A stretch of DNA of 64,000 nucleotides, taken from contig JAIOAU010000002.1 of NCBI GenBank assembly GCA_019873655.1, forward strand, positions 1 through 64,000, given 5' to 3'. This document shows positions 33,986 to 43,036 of the stretch, one piece after another. The DNA is from Chloroflexota bacterium (GTDB lineage: Bacteria > Chloroflexota > Anaerolineae > Anaerolineales > Villigracilaceae). Under the pieces are notes generated by a model that saw only the letters and a list, made by a program, of their open reading frames with translations, was not told where the DNA came from and ran no database searches. A program made the position numbers and the translations under genes. The stretch's first letter is position 1. Each line of letters opens with the position of its first letter.

Positions 33986-35274
33986 CAGGCGGAGAGACGG
34001 AGGGCCTGGTCGAGGTCCCAGAGGAGGTCGTCTACGTCCTCGATGCCGATGGAGAGGCGGATGAAATCGGGGGTCACGCCGGCGCGGCGCTGTTCCTCCT
34101 CGCTGAGTTGGGAGTGGGTGGTGCTGGCGGGATGGATGGCCAGGGATTTGACGTCGCCCAAATTGGCCAGGTGGGTGAAGAGTTGCAGATGGTTGATGAA
34201 GCGGGCGCCGGCCTCCTTGCCGCCCTTGACGCCGAAGCCGAGCATGGCTCCCGCGCCCCGCGGCAGGTACTTCTTGGCGCGGGCGTGGCTGGGATGGCTG
34301 GGCAGGCCGGGATATTTGACCCAGGCGACGCGCGGGTGGCGCTCCAGAAATTCGGCGACCGTCTGAGCGTTGCGGACGTGGCGGTCCATGCGCAGGCTGA
34401 GGGTTTGCAGTCCCTGCAGGAAGAGCCAGGAGTTGAACGGCGCGGCGCAGCCGCCCAGGTCGCGCAGGATTTGGGCGCGCGCTTTGGTGATGAAGGCCAG
34501 CGGCCCCAGGTCGGCGTAGACGACGCCGTGGTAGGAGGGGTCTGGCGTGGTGAAGTTGGGGAAGCGGCTGCTGGCGGCCCAGTCGAAGTTGCCGCCGTCC
34601 ACGACCGCGCCGCCGATGGATGTGCCGTGTCCGCCGATGTATTTGGTGGTCGAGTGGGTGACGATGTTCGCGCCCCACTCGAACGGGCGGCACAGGTAGG
34701 GCGTGGCAAAGGTGTTGTCGATCACCAGCGGGAGGCGGGCTTCGCGGGCGATGGCGGCCACCTCCTCGAAGGGGAAGACGTCCACGGCCGGGTTGCCGAT
34801 CGTCTCGCCGTAGATCATCTTTGTGTTGGGGCGGATGGCTTTGCGGAAGTTTTCCGGATCGCTGGGGTCTACCATGGTGACCTGAATGCCCAGGCGGGGG
34901 AAGGTGTAGACGAACTGGCTGACCGTCCCGCCGTAGAGGGCGGCGGAGGCGACGATGTGGTCGCCGGCCTGGCAGAGGGTCAGGATGGCAATCGTCTGGG
35001 CGGCGTGACCGGAGGCGGCGGCGATGGCGCCGGAGCCGCCTTCCAGGTCGGCCAGGCGCAGTTCGAGGGCCTCGTTGGTCGGATTGCTGATGCGCGAGTA
35101 GATGTGGCCCTTTTCCTCGAGGTTGAAGAGGCGGGCGGCGTGGTCGGTGTCGCGGAAGCGGTAGGCGGCGGTCTGGTAGAGCGGCGGGGCGGCCGCGCCA
35201 GTGACGGGGTCCGCCTGCAGGCCGGCGTGCACCTGACGGGTGGTGAAACCGAACGAACGATTGGATGGGGGCAT
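33985..35274 (-). CDS. metY: O-acetylhomoserine sulfhydrylase (aminocarboxypropyltransferase)
   Basis: A 429-residue Cys/Met-metabolism PLP enzyme that makes homocysteine from O-acetylhomoserine and sulfide. The PLP lysine is Lys211 in HSTTKYIGGHG. HAGLQADPVTGAAAPPLYQT, YSRISNPT and the C-terminal RLSIGIEDVDDLLWDL are typical, and its length matches MetY rather than the shorter MetB/MetC. ATG 35274 follows AAGGAGACCCC; the longer frame runs through the leader repeats and riboswitch terminator. It is first gene after the SAM-I riboswitch. Confidence 0.94.
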   Translation of the reverse strand: MPPSNRSFGFTTRQVHAGLQADPVTGAAAPPLYQTAAYRFRDTDHAARLFNLEEKGHIYSRISNPTNEALELRLADLEGGSGAIAAASGHAAQTIAILTLCQAGDHIVASAALYGGTVSQFVYTFPRLGIQVTMVDPSDPENFRKAIRPNTKMIYGETIGNPAVDVFPFEEVAAIAREARLPLVIDNTFATPYLCRPFEWGANIVTHSTTKYIGGHGTSIGGAVVDGGNFDWAASSRFPNFTTPDPSYHGVVYADLGPLAFITKARAQILRDLGGCAAPFNSWLFLQGLQTLSLRMDRHVRNAQTVAEFLERHPRVAWVKYPGLPSHPSHARAKKYLPRGAGAMLGFGVKGGKEAGARFINHLQLFTHLANLGDVKSLAIHPASTTHSQLSEEEQRRAGVTPDFIRLSIGIEDVDDLLWDLDQALRLSA

Positions 35275-35286
35275 GGGGTCTCCTTG

Positions 35287-35340
35287 GGTGATTTGGTGAT
35301 TGGGTGATTTGGTGATTGGGTGATTTGGTGATTGGGTGAT
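35287..35340. repeat. 16-bp tandem repeat in the metY leader
   Basis: About 3.4 copies of TGGGTGATTTGGTGAT (sub-period 8) lie between the riboswitch terminator and the metY ribosome site. This could change leader length or folding without altering the coding region. Confidence 0.85.
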
Positions 35341-35360
35341 GGTGTTGACAGGAAGAAACG

Positions 35361-35389
35361 AAAAACCTCTTCTGGAACATGAAGAGGTT
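35361..35389 (-). terminator. Riboswitch-controlled terminator ahead of metY
   Basis: On the minus strand AACCTCTTC pairs with GAAGAGGTT across an 8-base loop, followed by TTTCGTTT. The 5' arm (CCTCTTCAT) can instead pair with the 3' strand of riboswitch helix P1 (ATGAGAGG) with one bulge, giving the expected antiterminator. High SAM should favour termination. Confidence 0.88.
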
Positions 35390-35407
35390 ATCGAGTCGAT
35401 CGGTCGC

Positions 35408-35532
35408 CTCTCATCTTCCAGAATTCGGACGACCACCAGGGTCATCCCTTACTGCCGGAATTGGCACCGTTCCTTTGCAGGATGGTTGCCGAGGCTTCAC
35501 AGGGCCGGTCCCTCCGCCTCTCTGGATAAGAG
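35408..35532 (-). ncRNA. SAM-I (S-box) riboswitch
   Basis: On the minus strand the 125-nt aptamer starts CTCTTATCCAGAGAGGCGGA and ends GAAGATGAGAG, which close helix P1. Conserved internal stretches are GGGACCGGCCC, TGAAGCC, GGCAACC and GGTGCCAATTCC with GCAG. The order and content match the S-box consensus. It controls metY-metA-aminotransferase. Confidence 0.96.
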
Positions 35533-35588
35533 TACCTGGGTATTCGGTTGTTAATTAGGCCGGTTTATATCATGCCTGTCTAGAACTG

Positions 35589-36563
35589 TCAAGGAACTTC
35601 GAACACCGCCACCGTCAACTTTCCCGGCTGGACCTCGATCCAGCGTTCGTACAGGCCGCCCATTTGGACGAAGGCGATGCGATACCAACCCGGCGTCAGA
35701 CTGCCGAGGGCGAAGTTTTCGCCCCATAGGTCGTCGGCGTTGAGCGTTTCGCGCGGGTAGGGTTCCAGTTGCAGTTCCCAGGTGGGCGGCCCGTCGCGTT
35801 CGGGAAAGTATTGGAGGACGGGGAAGACGGGCAGGGGCTGGCCGTATCCGTCTGCGACCCGCAGGGCGAGCGCGCCGTAGGGCTGCCCGGTCTCGTCCAG
35901 ACGGGGGGCCAGCCACAGTTCGGGGTTGCGCGTGCTGCGGTAGTCGTTCGCGCCGAGGCGGACCTCGAAGTGGAGGTGGCTGCCGATGGCGATGCCGGTC
36001 ATGCCGACCGCGCCGATCGTCTCGCCGGCGGCGACGGTCTGGCCGGGGGAGACGTCGAGGCGGGAGAGGTGGGCGTAGAGGGTGAAGATGGTTTCCTCGA
36101 CCTGCGGCAGGTGGTGTTCGATGACGATGACGTTGCCGTAGTAGCCGGTCAGGGGGCCGAGGAGGACGGCCGAGTCGTCTCCGGCGAAGATCACCGTCCC
36201 GTCGGCGGCGGCCAGGACGGGGGTGCCCTGCGGGTTGACGAATTCGACGCCGTGATGGGGTTCGCGCGTTTCGTTTTGCGTGTAGCCATATCTGTAAGAG
36301 GCGTCCACCCAATCGTTGGCGCCGGCGGGGATGGGCCGTTGCAGGACGAAATGGCCGTCCACGATGCAGAAGTCGGCCGCGCGGGGATCGCAGGGCAGGG
36401 GGGTGGGGGTTGCCGTCGGCGTCGCGGTCGGGGCAGGCGGCGTGGGGGAAGGAGACGGACGGGAAACGGCGGACGGTTGGCCGTCCGGAGGGAGCGGGGT
36501 GACCCGGCCGCAGGCTGTCAGAGTGACCGCCAAACAGGCGAGCGCCAGAAGTGCGCGTTTCAC
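35589..36563 (-). CDS. M23-family peptidase lipoprotein
   Basis: A 324-residue lipoprotein. The lipobox VTLTAC anchors the protein; a Pro/Thr linker of TPTATPTP type follows. The LytM/M23 domain (about 90-215) has the first metal motif as HHGVEF (Glu where Asp is usual) and the second as SHLHFEVR. The C-terminal 100 residues form a separate beta-rich domain. The GTG start at 36563 overlaps the ftcD stop (GTGA), so translation is probably coupled. Expected role is cleavage of peptidoglycan cross-links; the Asp-to-Glu change makes activity less certain. Confidence 0.85.
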   Translation of the reverse strand: MKRALLALACLAVTLTACGRVTPLPPDGQPSAVSRPSPSPTPPAPTATPTATPTPLPCDPRAADFCIVDGHFVLQRPIPAGANDWVDASYRYGYTQNETREPHHGVEFVNPQGTPVLAAADGTVIFAGDDSAVLLGPLTGYYGNVIVIEHHLPQVEETIFTLYAHLSRLDVSPGQTVAAGETIGAVGMTGIAIGSHLHFEVRLGANDYRSTRNPELWLAPRLDETGQPYGALALRVADGYGQPLPVFPVLQYFPERDGPPTWELQLEPYPRETLNADDLWGENFALGSLTPGWYRIAFVQMGGLYERWIEVQPGKLTVAVFEVP

Positions 36564-38092
36564 GCCGCGGCGATGCCTCCGCGCTCTTGCAGCGATTGGC
36601 GGGCGGCGGCCTCCAGGCGGGCGGCGCGCTCCTCCAGGGCGGTCAGTTGGGCCAGGATTTCGTCGCCGGCGGCGCGGTCTTGCAGGTTGTTGAGGTTGAT
36701 GCGCACGTTGTAACCGGCGGCGGTCAGGGCGGCGCGGCCGAGGGCGACGGCCGAGGCGGCGTCGGTGACGGCGTTGAGGTTGCCCAAAGCGACGGCGCGC
36801 TCGGCCAGGGCCATCACGCTGACGGCCTTCTGGGCGGTGGCCAAGGGGACGCGGGCGGCCTCCAGCGTGGCGGCCTCGATGGCTTGCAGGCGGGCGGCCT
36901 CCTGGGCGGGCGAATCCTTGGGCAGTTTGAAGGCGGCCATGACCTTCTCGAAGGCGGCGGCGTCCTCCTCGACTGCTTTGGTCAATTCGGCGCGCAGACG
37001 CTCGGCCTGGAGCAGGATTTCGTTCATCTGGGCCTCGACCTCGGCGTATTTCTTCTTGCCGACCGTCAGGCGGGCGACCATGGCGACCAGGGCGGCGGCC
37101 ATCGCCCCGCTGTACGCGGCCGCCGAGCCGCCTCCGGGGGCGGGGGTTCCGGCGGCGAGGTCGTCCAGGAAGGAGGTCTGGGCCGAGGCGGCGGCCTGAG
37201 CGGCCTGCAGGCGGGTTTCGAGAATCTGGTCGGGCGTGAAGCCGTCCAGTTGCAGATACCAGACGGCCGAGTCGATCAGCGCCTCCTGAGGGATGAGGCC
37301 GACCAGTTCGCTGTGATGGATGGCGACGCCGTAGCGGGCGGCCTCGCGGCGGATGGCCTCGACGACGCGGAAGACGGGCGTCTGGCGGTAGTTGGTCAGG
37401 TTCATCGAGACCTGGGCTTTGCCTTCCACGAGCATTCCCAGCCCCTTGACGAAGCGGAATCCGCCCGAGGAGTGGCGCATGGCCTTGGCAATGGCTTTGG
37501 CGACGGCGACGTCGTCGGTGTTCAGATAGACGTTGTAGGCGATGAGGGGATGACGCGCCCCGATGACGGTCGCGCCGGCCGGGCCGACGCGCTCCGGACC
37601 GTAGTCCGGTTTGCGCTCCGGTTTGACGCCGATTTCTTCCTTGAGGGCTTCGTACTGGCCGCGGCGGATGTTCTCCAGGTTGACGCGCTCGGGGCTGGTC
37701 GCGGCCTCTTCGTATAAATAAACGGGGATCTCCAGTTCGCGGCCGACGCGCTCGCCAAGGCGGCGGGCCATGGCGACGCACTCGTCCATGCTGACGGCCT
37801 GGATGGGGACGAAGGGCACGACGTCGGTGGCGCCGATGCGCGGGTGCGAGCCGGTGTGCTGATTCAGGTCGATCAGTTCGGCGGCTTTCTGGATGCCGCG
37901 GAAGGCGGCTTCCTCGACGGCGGCTGGCGCGCCGGCAAAGGTGACGACGGTGCGGTTGTGGTCATTATCCGAACTCTGATTGAGCAGGGTCACGCCTGGC
38001 ACGCTGGTGATGGCCGCGACGATGGCCTCGATCACCTCGGGGCGGCGGGCTTCCGAAAAATTGGGGATGCATTCGACAATCGGTGTGGACAT
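36560..38092 (-). CDS. ftcD: Bifunctional glutamate formimidoyltransferase / formimidoyl-THF cyclodeaminase
   Basis: A 510-residue fusion. The N-terminal formiminotransferase (about 1-295) starts IVECIPNFSEARRPEVIEAI and carries the substrate-binding NQHTGSHPRIGATDVVPFVP. The C-terminal cyclodeaminase (about 305-500) is an all-helical domain with TPAPGGGSAAAYSGAMAAAL. It transfers formimino from formiminoglutamate to tetrahydrofolate in histidine breakdown. No hut genes are adjacent. TTGGGAGCC precedes ATG 38092 and TATAAT lies about 40 bases upstream. Confidence 0.93.
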   Translation of the reverse strand: MSTPIVECIPNFSEARRPEVIEAIVAAITSVPGVTLLNQSSDNDHNRTVVTFAGAPAAVEEAAFRGIQKAAELIDLNQHTGSHPRIGATDVVPFVPIQAVSMDECVAMARRLGERVGRELEIPVYLYEEAATSPERVNLENIRRGQYEALKEEIGVKPERKPDYGPERVGPAGATVIGARHPLIAYNVYLNTDDVAVAKAIAKAMRHSSGGFRFVKGLGMLVEGKAQVSMNLTNYRQTPVFRVVEAIRREAARYGVAIHHSELVGLIPQEALIDSAVWYLQLDGFTPDQILETRLQAAQAAASAQTSFLDDLAAGTPAPGGGSAAAYSGAMAAALVAMVARLTVGKKKYAEVEAQMNEILLQAERLRAELTKAVEEDAAAFEKVMAAFKLPKDSPAQEAARLQAIEAATLEAARVPLATAQKAVSVMALAERAVALGNLNAVTDAASAVALGRAALTAAGYNVRINLNNLQDRAAGDEILAQLTALEERAARLEAAARQSLQERGGIAAA

Positions 38093-38155
38093 AGGCTCCC
38101 AACGGGGTGGAATAGGCAACGGGCCTTATTATACCGTAGAGGCGGGCGAGGCCGG

Positions 38156-41100
38156 TCAGAGCGTCAGGGTGATGTTGAGGAAGGCTTCGACCACGGCCGG
38201 GTCGAATTGCTTGCCGCTTTCTTTGCGGATGTAGGCGACCGCCCGCTGGGGCGTCCAGGCCGGACGATAGGGGCGGGCGCTGGTCAGGGCGTCGTAGACA
38301 TCGGCGACGGCAAAGATGCGGGCCGCCAGCGGAATCTGGTCGCCGGCCAGGCCGCGCGGGTAGCCTTTGCCGTCCCAGCGTTCGTGATGGCAGTAGGGGA
38401 TGTCCAGGGCAGGGCGCAGGTAGGCGATGGAGGAGAGCAGTTCGTAGGCAAAGACGGGATGCTGACGCATGATCTGCCATTCTTCGGCGGTCAGGCGGCC
38501 GCGCTTGAGCAGGATCGAGTCGGGGATGCCCATCTTGCCGATGTCGTGCAGGAGCGCGCCGCGGCGGATGTGAATCAGGTCTTCGTCGGGGACGCGCATG
38601 GCGCGCGCCAGGCGCAGGGTCAGGGCGGTGACGCGTTCGGAGTGGCGTTCGGTCTCGTGCTCGCGCAGGTCGAGGGCGCGCGACCAGCCGCTGATGGTGG
38701 CGTCGTAGGCCAGGGACAGGTCCAGGTTGACGCGCTGCAGGTTTTCGAACAGGTTGGCGTTGTCGATGGCGATGGCGGCCTGGGTGGCGACGGCGTTCAG
38801 GAAATCCAGCCATTCGGGTTTGACGGCGGCCGGTTGACGATGGAAGGTTTCCAGGACACCGATGATCTGGCCTTTGGCGATCATGGGAGCGCCGTGGTAG
38901 GCGGCGAAATCGCGGAGAATGGCGGCCTCGTCGGGCGTGAACGGATCGCCGGCGCGGCTGAGATCGGGCAGGCTGCGCGTGCGGCGTTCGGCGGCAATGC
39001 GCCCGGCCAGGCCGTCTCCCAAGCGGACTTGTTTGTAGGCGTCCATTTTGAAGCCGCGGCCGGCGGTGAATTCGAGGATGAGGGTGCGCGGGTTGAAGAG
39101 CAGGACGTCGGCGGCGTCGACCCGCAGTTGGGTGATGACTTCGCCCAGCAGGATGTCGAGGGTGACGCGCGGGTCAACGCTGGCGGTGATGGCCAGGTCA
39201 ATGTTTCGCAAAGCCTGGACGTAGGCCAGGCGTTCGAGGGCCTGTTCGTAGAGCCGCGCCCGGCGCAAGGCGTTGCCGGCGATCTCGCCCATGGCGGAGA
39301 GCAGGCGCACTTCCTCGGTCGAGAAGGGCGGCTCTCCGCGCCGGCGTTCGGCAGCCAGTACGCCGAGGAATTCGTTTTCGGAAAGGAGGGGGACGAGCGC
39401 TTCGGGGCCGATTTGGTCTTCGGGACGACTCAGCAGGCGCGCCAGGCATCCCGGCCTGTTGGGCAGACCGCTGGTGACGATGGGCTGACGCCGCCGCAGG
39501 ATTTCGCCGCAGAGGTTGTCCTCCGGCGGGAAGCGGCGGCCCGTGTAGGCTGCCAGCAGACCGCTGGCAAGGGCGATCGAAAACTCGTTCTGCAGGGGAT
39601 CGAACAGAATGACCGCGCCGGTTTCGGTCCTCAGGGCGCGTTTCATCTCGTTGAGGGTGATGGGCAGCATCTCGGCGGCGTTCTGGGCGGCGCGCAAGGC
39701 GGTGGAAACGTTGAAGAGGGCTTCCAGTTCGGCGCTGCGCGCCCGCAGGGCGGCTTCGGCTTGTTTGCGCTCGGTGATGTCGCGGGCGATGACCAGCACC
39801 GCGGGGGTGTCGTCGAAGGTGATGGGCAGGGCGACGACTTCGACATCTAGGGGAGCGCCGTCCAGGCGCAAGAATTTTTCTTCGAGGATGGGCAGAGGCT
39901 TGTTGCTGGCGACGACTTCGGCGACGCGTTGTTTGACTATCTCGACATAGTCGGGATGGACGAATTTCAGCAGCGGCTGGCCGACGACTTGTTCGGGACG
40001 CTCGGCGCCGAGGAGTTTCAGGGTGGCCTGATTGGCGAAGATGACGCGTCCGTGCCGGTGGACGGCGATTCCGTCCGGAGAGTGTTCGACCAGCAGGCGG
40101 TAACGCTCCTCGCTGTCGCGCAGGGCCTGTTCGGCGCGCTTGCGTTCGGTGATGTCTTGGGCGACGGCGATGACGACGCGCTGGCCGAAGTAGGTGCCGG
40201 GGAAGAGGCGCACGTCCTTGGGGAACTCCTCGCCGTTTTTGCGCCGCCCCCAGAATTCGAACTGCTGAGGCTCGCCGGCGAAGGCGCGGGCGACGGCTTT
40301 TTCGACGGCTTTCAGGTCGTTTCGCCCCGGCGCGCTGACGTCGAGCGGGGTTTTGCCGATCAGTTCCTCGCGCCGGTAGCCGTACATGGCGCACGCGCCG
40401 GCGTTGACGTCCAGGAAATGACCGTCCTTGGCCTGGATGTAGATGCCCAGGGTGATGCTGTTGAACAGCCCGCGATAGGCGGCTTCGCTGGCGCGCAGGG
40501 CTTCCTCGAACTGGACGCGCTCGGTCACATCCTGACAAAATCCCTCGTAGTAGAGGACTTGTCCTTTGGCGTCTCGCACGGCGCGCCCGTTGCTGGAAAT
40601 CCAGATGATCGAACCGTCCTTGCGGCGCTCCTGGCTGAGGAAGTTTTCCACCCTTTCTTCTCGATTCAGCCGTTCGATGAATTCCTGCCGCTGGCGCGGG
40701 TCGAGGTAGAGTTGATGGGCGATGTCGGTAACCGTCTCGACCATTTCCTGGGGCGAGGCGTAACCGTAGATGCGCGCCATCGCCGGGTTGACGCGCAGGA
40801 ATCGGCCCTCCGGCGTGGATTGAAAGATGCCTTCGGCGGCGTTTTCGAAGATTTCGAGGTATTTTTGCTCGGCGGCTTTGCGAATCGAAATATCTTGCAT
40901 GGTGCCGAGCATGCGATAGGCCCGGCCAGATTCGTCGGCCAGGAAACCGCCATGATCTTCGACAAAGATGTAATTACCGTCTTTACGCAGGAAACGGTAT
41001 TCGGTGTCGTAGGTTCGCAGAGATTTTTGGGCGGCTTCCAGTTCTGCCAGGGCGCGGGCGCGATCGTCGGGGTGAATCATTTCCCCCCAGCGCTCGATGT

Positions 41101-41311
41101 CCACGGCGTTGAATTCGTCTTCGCTGAAACCGGTCACTTTCTGGATCGCCCCCGCCCAGGAGATTCTCCCGCTGGTGAGGTCGTAGTCGTAGATGAGCAG
41201 GTCGGTCTTTTCGGCGATAATGCGAAAGCGCTCTTCGTTCGCCCACCAGGTGAAGAGCGGAGAAGGCGACCTTCTGTATTTTTTTCGTCTGAAACGAGGC
41301 GGCTGGGCCAT
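38156..41311 (-). CDS. Cytosolic PAS/GAF/HD-GYP signalling protein
   Basis: A 1051-residue protein with no membrane helix. Four PAS domains (about 25-135, 145-265, 270-390, 395-515) end in PAC-type tails such as QDITERKRAEQ and ARDITERKQAE. Two GAF domains (about 530-685 and 700-850) follow. The C-terminal HD-GYP domain has LLHDIGKMGIPDSIL and HHERWDGKGYPRGL, the metal and GYP motifs of cyclic-di-GMP phosphodiesterases. It should link several small-molecule or redox cues to c-di-GMP breakdown. It is monocistronic; GAGAGG precedes the ATG. Confidence 0.93.
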   Translation of the reverse strand: MAQPPRFRRKKYRRSPSPLFTWWANEERFRIIAEKTDLLIYDYDLTSGRISWAGAIQKVTGFSEDEFNAVDIERWGEMIHPDDRARALAELEAAQKSLRTYDTEYRFLRKDGNYIFVEDHGGFLADESGRAYRMLGTMQDISIRKAAEQKYLEIFENAAEGIFQSTPEGRFLRVNPAMARIYGYASPQEMVETVTDIAHQLYLDPRQRQEFIERLNREERVENFLSQERRKDGSIIWISSNGRAVRDAKGQVLYYEGFCQDVTERVQFEEALRASEAAYRGLFNSITLGIYIQAKDGHFLDVNAGACAMYGYRREELIGKTPLDVSAPGRNDLKAVEKAVARAFAGEPQQFEFWGRRKNGEEFPKDVRLFPGTYFGQRVVIAVAQDITERKRAEQALRDSEERYRLLVEHSPDGIAVHRHGRVIFANQATLKLLGAERPEQVVGQPLLKFVHPDYVEIVKQRVAEVVASNKPLPILEEKFLRLDGAPLDVEVVALPITFDDTPAVLVIARDITERKQAEAALRARSAELEALFNVSTALRAAQNAAEMLPITLNEMKRALRTETGAVILFDPLQNEFSIALASGLLAAYTGRRFPPEDNLCGEILRRRQPIVTSGLPNRPGCLARLLSRPEDQIGPEALVPLLSENEFLGVLAAERRRGEPPFSTEEVRLLSAMGEIAGNALRRARLYEQALERLAYVQALRNIDLAITASVDPRVTLDILLGEVITQLRVDAADVLLFNPRTLILEFTAGRGFKMDAYKQVRLGDGLAGRIAAERRTRSLPDLSRAGDPFTPDEAAILRDFAAYHGAPMIAKGQIIGVLETFHRQPAAVKPEWLDFLNAVATQAAIAIDNANLFENLQRVNLDLSLAYDATISGWSRALDLREHETERHSERVTALTLRLARAMRVPDEDLIHIRRGALLHDIGKMGIPDSILLKRGRLTAEEWQIMRQHPVFAYELLSSIAYLRPALDIPYCHHERWDGKGYPRGLAGDQIPLAARIFAVADVYDALTSARPYRPAWTPQRAVAYIRKESGKQFDPAVVEAFLNITLTL

Positions 41312-41461
41312 GACAGCCTCTCAATCTGAATGCGAATCCTCGACACCGATAAATCGTGAACGTCCCTGTGCGTCTTGAAGAGGGCGAGATCCCTCCCTCA
41401 AGGTTTTCCAATAGTAGTATACAGCCTTTTCTCATACATACAAGTGATTTTCCTGCTCGAT

Positions 41462-42088
41462 TCAGCCTTTTCGGCTGCACTCTCGGACCATCGTCTCCAA
41501 AGCGATGCGGACGGCCCTCTCCATCGTTTCCAGACTCATGGAAGCGATCGGCGGGGAGCGGCGGGCGGCCTGTTCGGGCAGGGCGGGGAGGTGGATGAAT
41601 CCGGCCGGAAGGGCGCGCCCGCTCTCGTGCAGGCGGTGCAGCAAGACATAGGTGACCTGGTTGCACAGGAAAGTCCCGGCGCTCAGGGAAAGTTCGGCCG
41701 GGATGCCCGCCTCCTGGAGAGCCGTCAGGAGGGCGCGCACCGGCAGGGTGACGAAGTAGGCCGCCGGCCCCTCCGCGACGATGGGCTGGTCGCTGACCTG
41801 GTTGCCGGCGTTGTCGGCGATGCGGTAGTCGAGCAGGTTGACGGCCACCCGTTCGATGGAAATCGCCGTCCGGCCGGCGGCTTCACCCAGACACAGGACG
41901 GCCTCCGGCCAATGTTGCTCGACGGCGGACCACAACGCGGCCGGACCTTTTTGCTGGTCAACGGGCAGGATGGCGGTCGCCAGCCGGACGCGGCGCGGCG
42001 GACGGCGGGCAATGGCCCGCACGACCTGCTCGGAAGGGTTGACCTCGCTGCCGCCAAACGGTTCGAAACCGGTCAAGAGGATCTTCAT
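41462..42088 (-). CDS. pcp: Pyroglutamyl-peptidase I
   Basis: A 208-residue cysteine peptidase (C15) that removes N-terminal pyroglutamate. The triad is Glu79 (SIERVAVN), Cys142 (SAGTFLCNQVTY) and His166 (GFIHLP), each within one position of the canonical numbering. MKILLTGFEPFGG is the conserved N-terminus. It overlaps the ROK kinase stop by four bases, so the pair form an operon. Confidence 0.95.
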   Translation of the reverse strand: MKILLTGFEPFGGSEVNPSEQVVRAIARRPPRRVRLATAILPVDQQKGPAALWSAVEQHWPEAVLCLGEAAGRTAISIERVAVNLLDYRIADNAGNQVSDQPIVAEGPAAYFVTLPVRALLTALQEAGIPAELSLSAGTFLCNQVTYVLLHRLHESGRALPAGFIHLPALPEQAARRSPPIASMSLETMERAVRIALETMVRECSRKG

Positions 42089-42990
42089 CTTGCCTCCTCC
42101 AGGGCGCGGCGTCCCAGCGCCAGAGCGCCCAACACGCCGGCGCGCCCGCCGAGCGCCGGCGGGACGATGTATTCCTCCATGTCGCCGGCAATCACCGGCG
42201 AGGCGACATAACCGTTCAGGATTTCCCGCACCCGCCGGCGGATGAGCGGGAACAGGTGCAGGCGTTTCATCACCCCGCCGCCCAGGACGATGCGCTGCGG
42301 CGAGAGCATCAGGATGGTGTTGGCGACGGCGTGGGCGATGTATTCCGCCTCCAGTTCCCAGGCCGGATGCTCGTCGGGGAGGCGGTCAGCGGGTTGACCC
42401 CAGCGGGCGCCGATCGCCGGGCCGTTGGCCAGGCCCTCGAAGCAGTCGCCGTGGAACGGACAGGAGCCGGGGAAGGGGTCGCGGGCGCGGTCATGGGGCA
42501 GGGAGATGTGACCGGCCTCCGGGTGAGTCAGCCCGTGGACGATTTGCCCGCCGAGGATGATTCCCGCCCCGATGCCGGTGCCGATGGTGTAATAGACCAG
42601 CGAATCCAGGCCGCGGTTTTCGGGGACCCAGGTGTATTCGCCGAACGCGGCGGCGTTGACGTCCAGGTCGAAGGCCAGCGGCAGGTCGAAGCGGGCGCGG
42701 AAGGCGGCCAGGACGTTCGTCCCGGCCCAGCCGGGCTTGGGGGTGGCGGTGATCGCGCCGAAGGAGGGGGAGGCCGGGTTCAGGTCGAGCGGGCCGAAGG
42801 GGGCCAGGCCGATGGCCGCCAGGCGGGGGCGGTGCTTCTCGAAGAAGTCCAGCGCCCGGCCGAGGGTCTCATCTGGGGAGGTGGTGGGGAAGCGGATTTC
42901 GTCGAGGAGGTCTTCGGGTCCATGGCCGACGGCGCAGACGAATTTGGTGCCGCCGCCTTCCATGCCGCCGAGCAGATTGCGTGTAGCCAT
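42085..42990 (-). CDS. ROK-family sugar kinase (fructokinase-like)
   Basis: A 301-residue ROK protein. The ATP motif is GGMEGGGTKFVCAVG, the catalytic Asp lies in LAFDLDVNAAA, and the zinc site is formed by GHISLPHDRARDPFPG plus CPFHGDCFEGLANGPA. The short zinc loop and EGGGTKF motif match GmuE/YdhR fructokinases. CAGGAGTTCC precedes the ATG. The gene lies close to the GH13 glucosidase, which could supply hexose substrate. Confidence 0.88.
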   Translation of the reverse strand: MATRNLLGGMEGGGTKFVCAVGHGPEDLLDEIRFPTTSPDETLGRALDFFEKHRPRLAAIGLAPFGPLDLNPASPSFGAITATPKPGWAGTNVLAAFRARFDLPLAFDLDVNAAAFGEYTWVPENRGLDSLVYYTIGTGIGAGIILGGQIVHGLTHPEAGHISLPHDRARDPFPGSCPFHGDCFEGLANGPAIGARWGQPADRLPDEHPAWELEAEYIAHAVANTILMLSPQRIVLGGGVMKRLHLFPLIRRRVREILNGYVASPVIAGDMEEYIVPPALGGRAGVLGALALGRRALEEAR

Positions 42991-43036
42991 ATACGGAACT
43001 CCTGAAGTCGTCTGAAGTAATGTTCGATGAAAAAGG

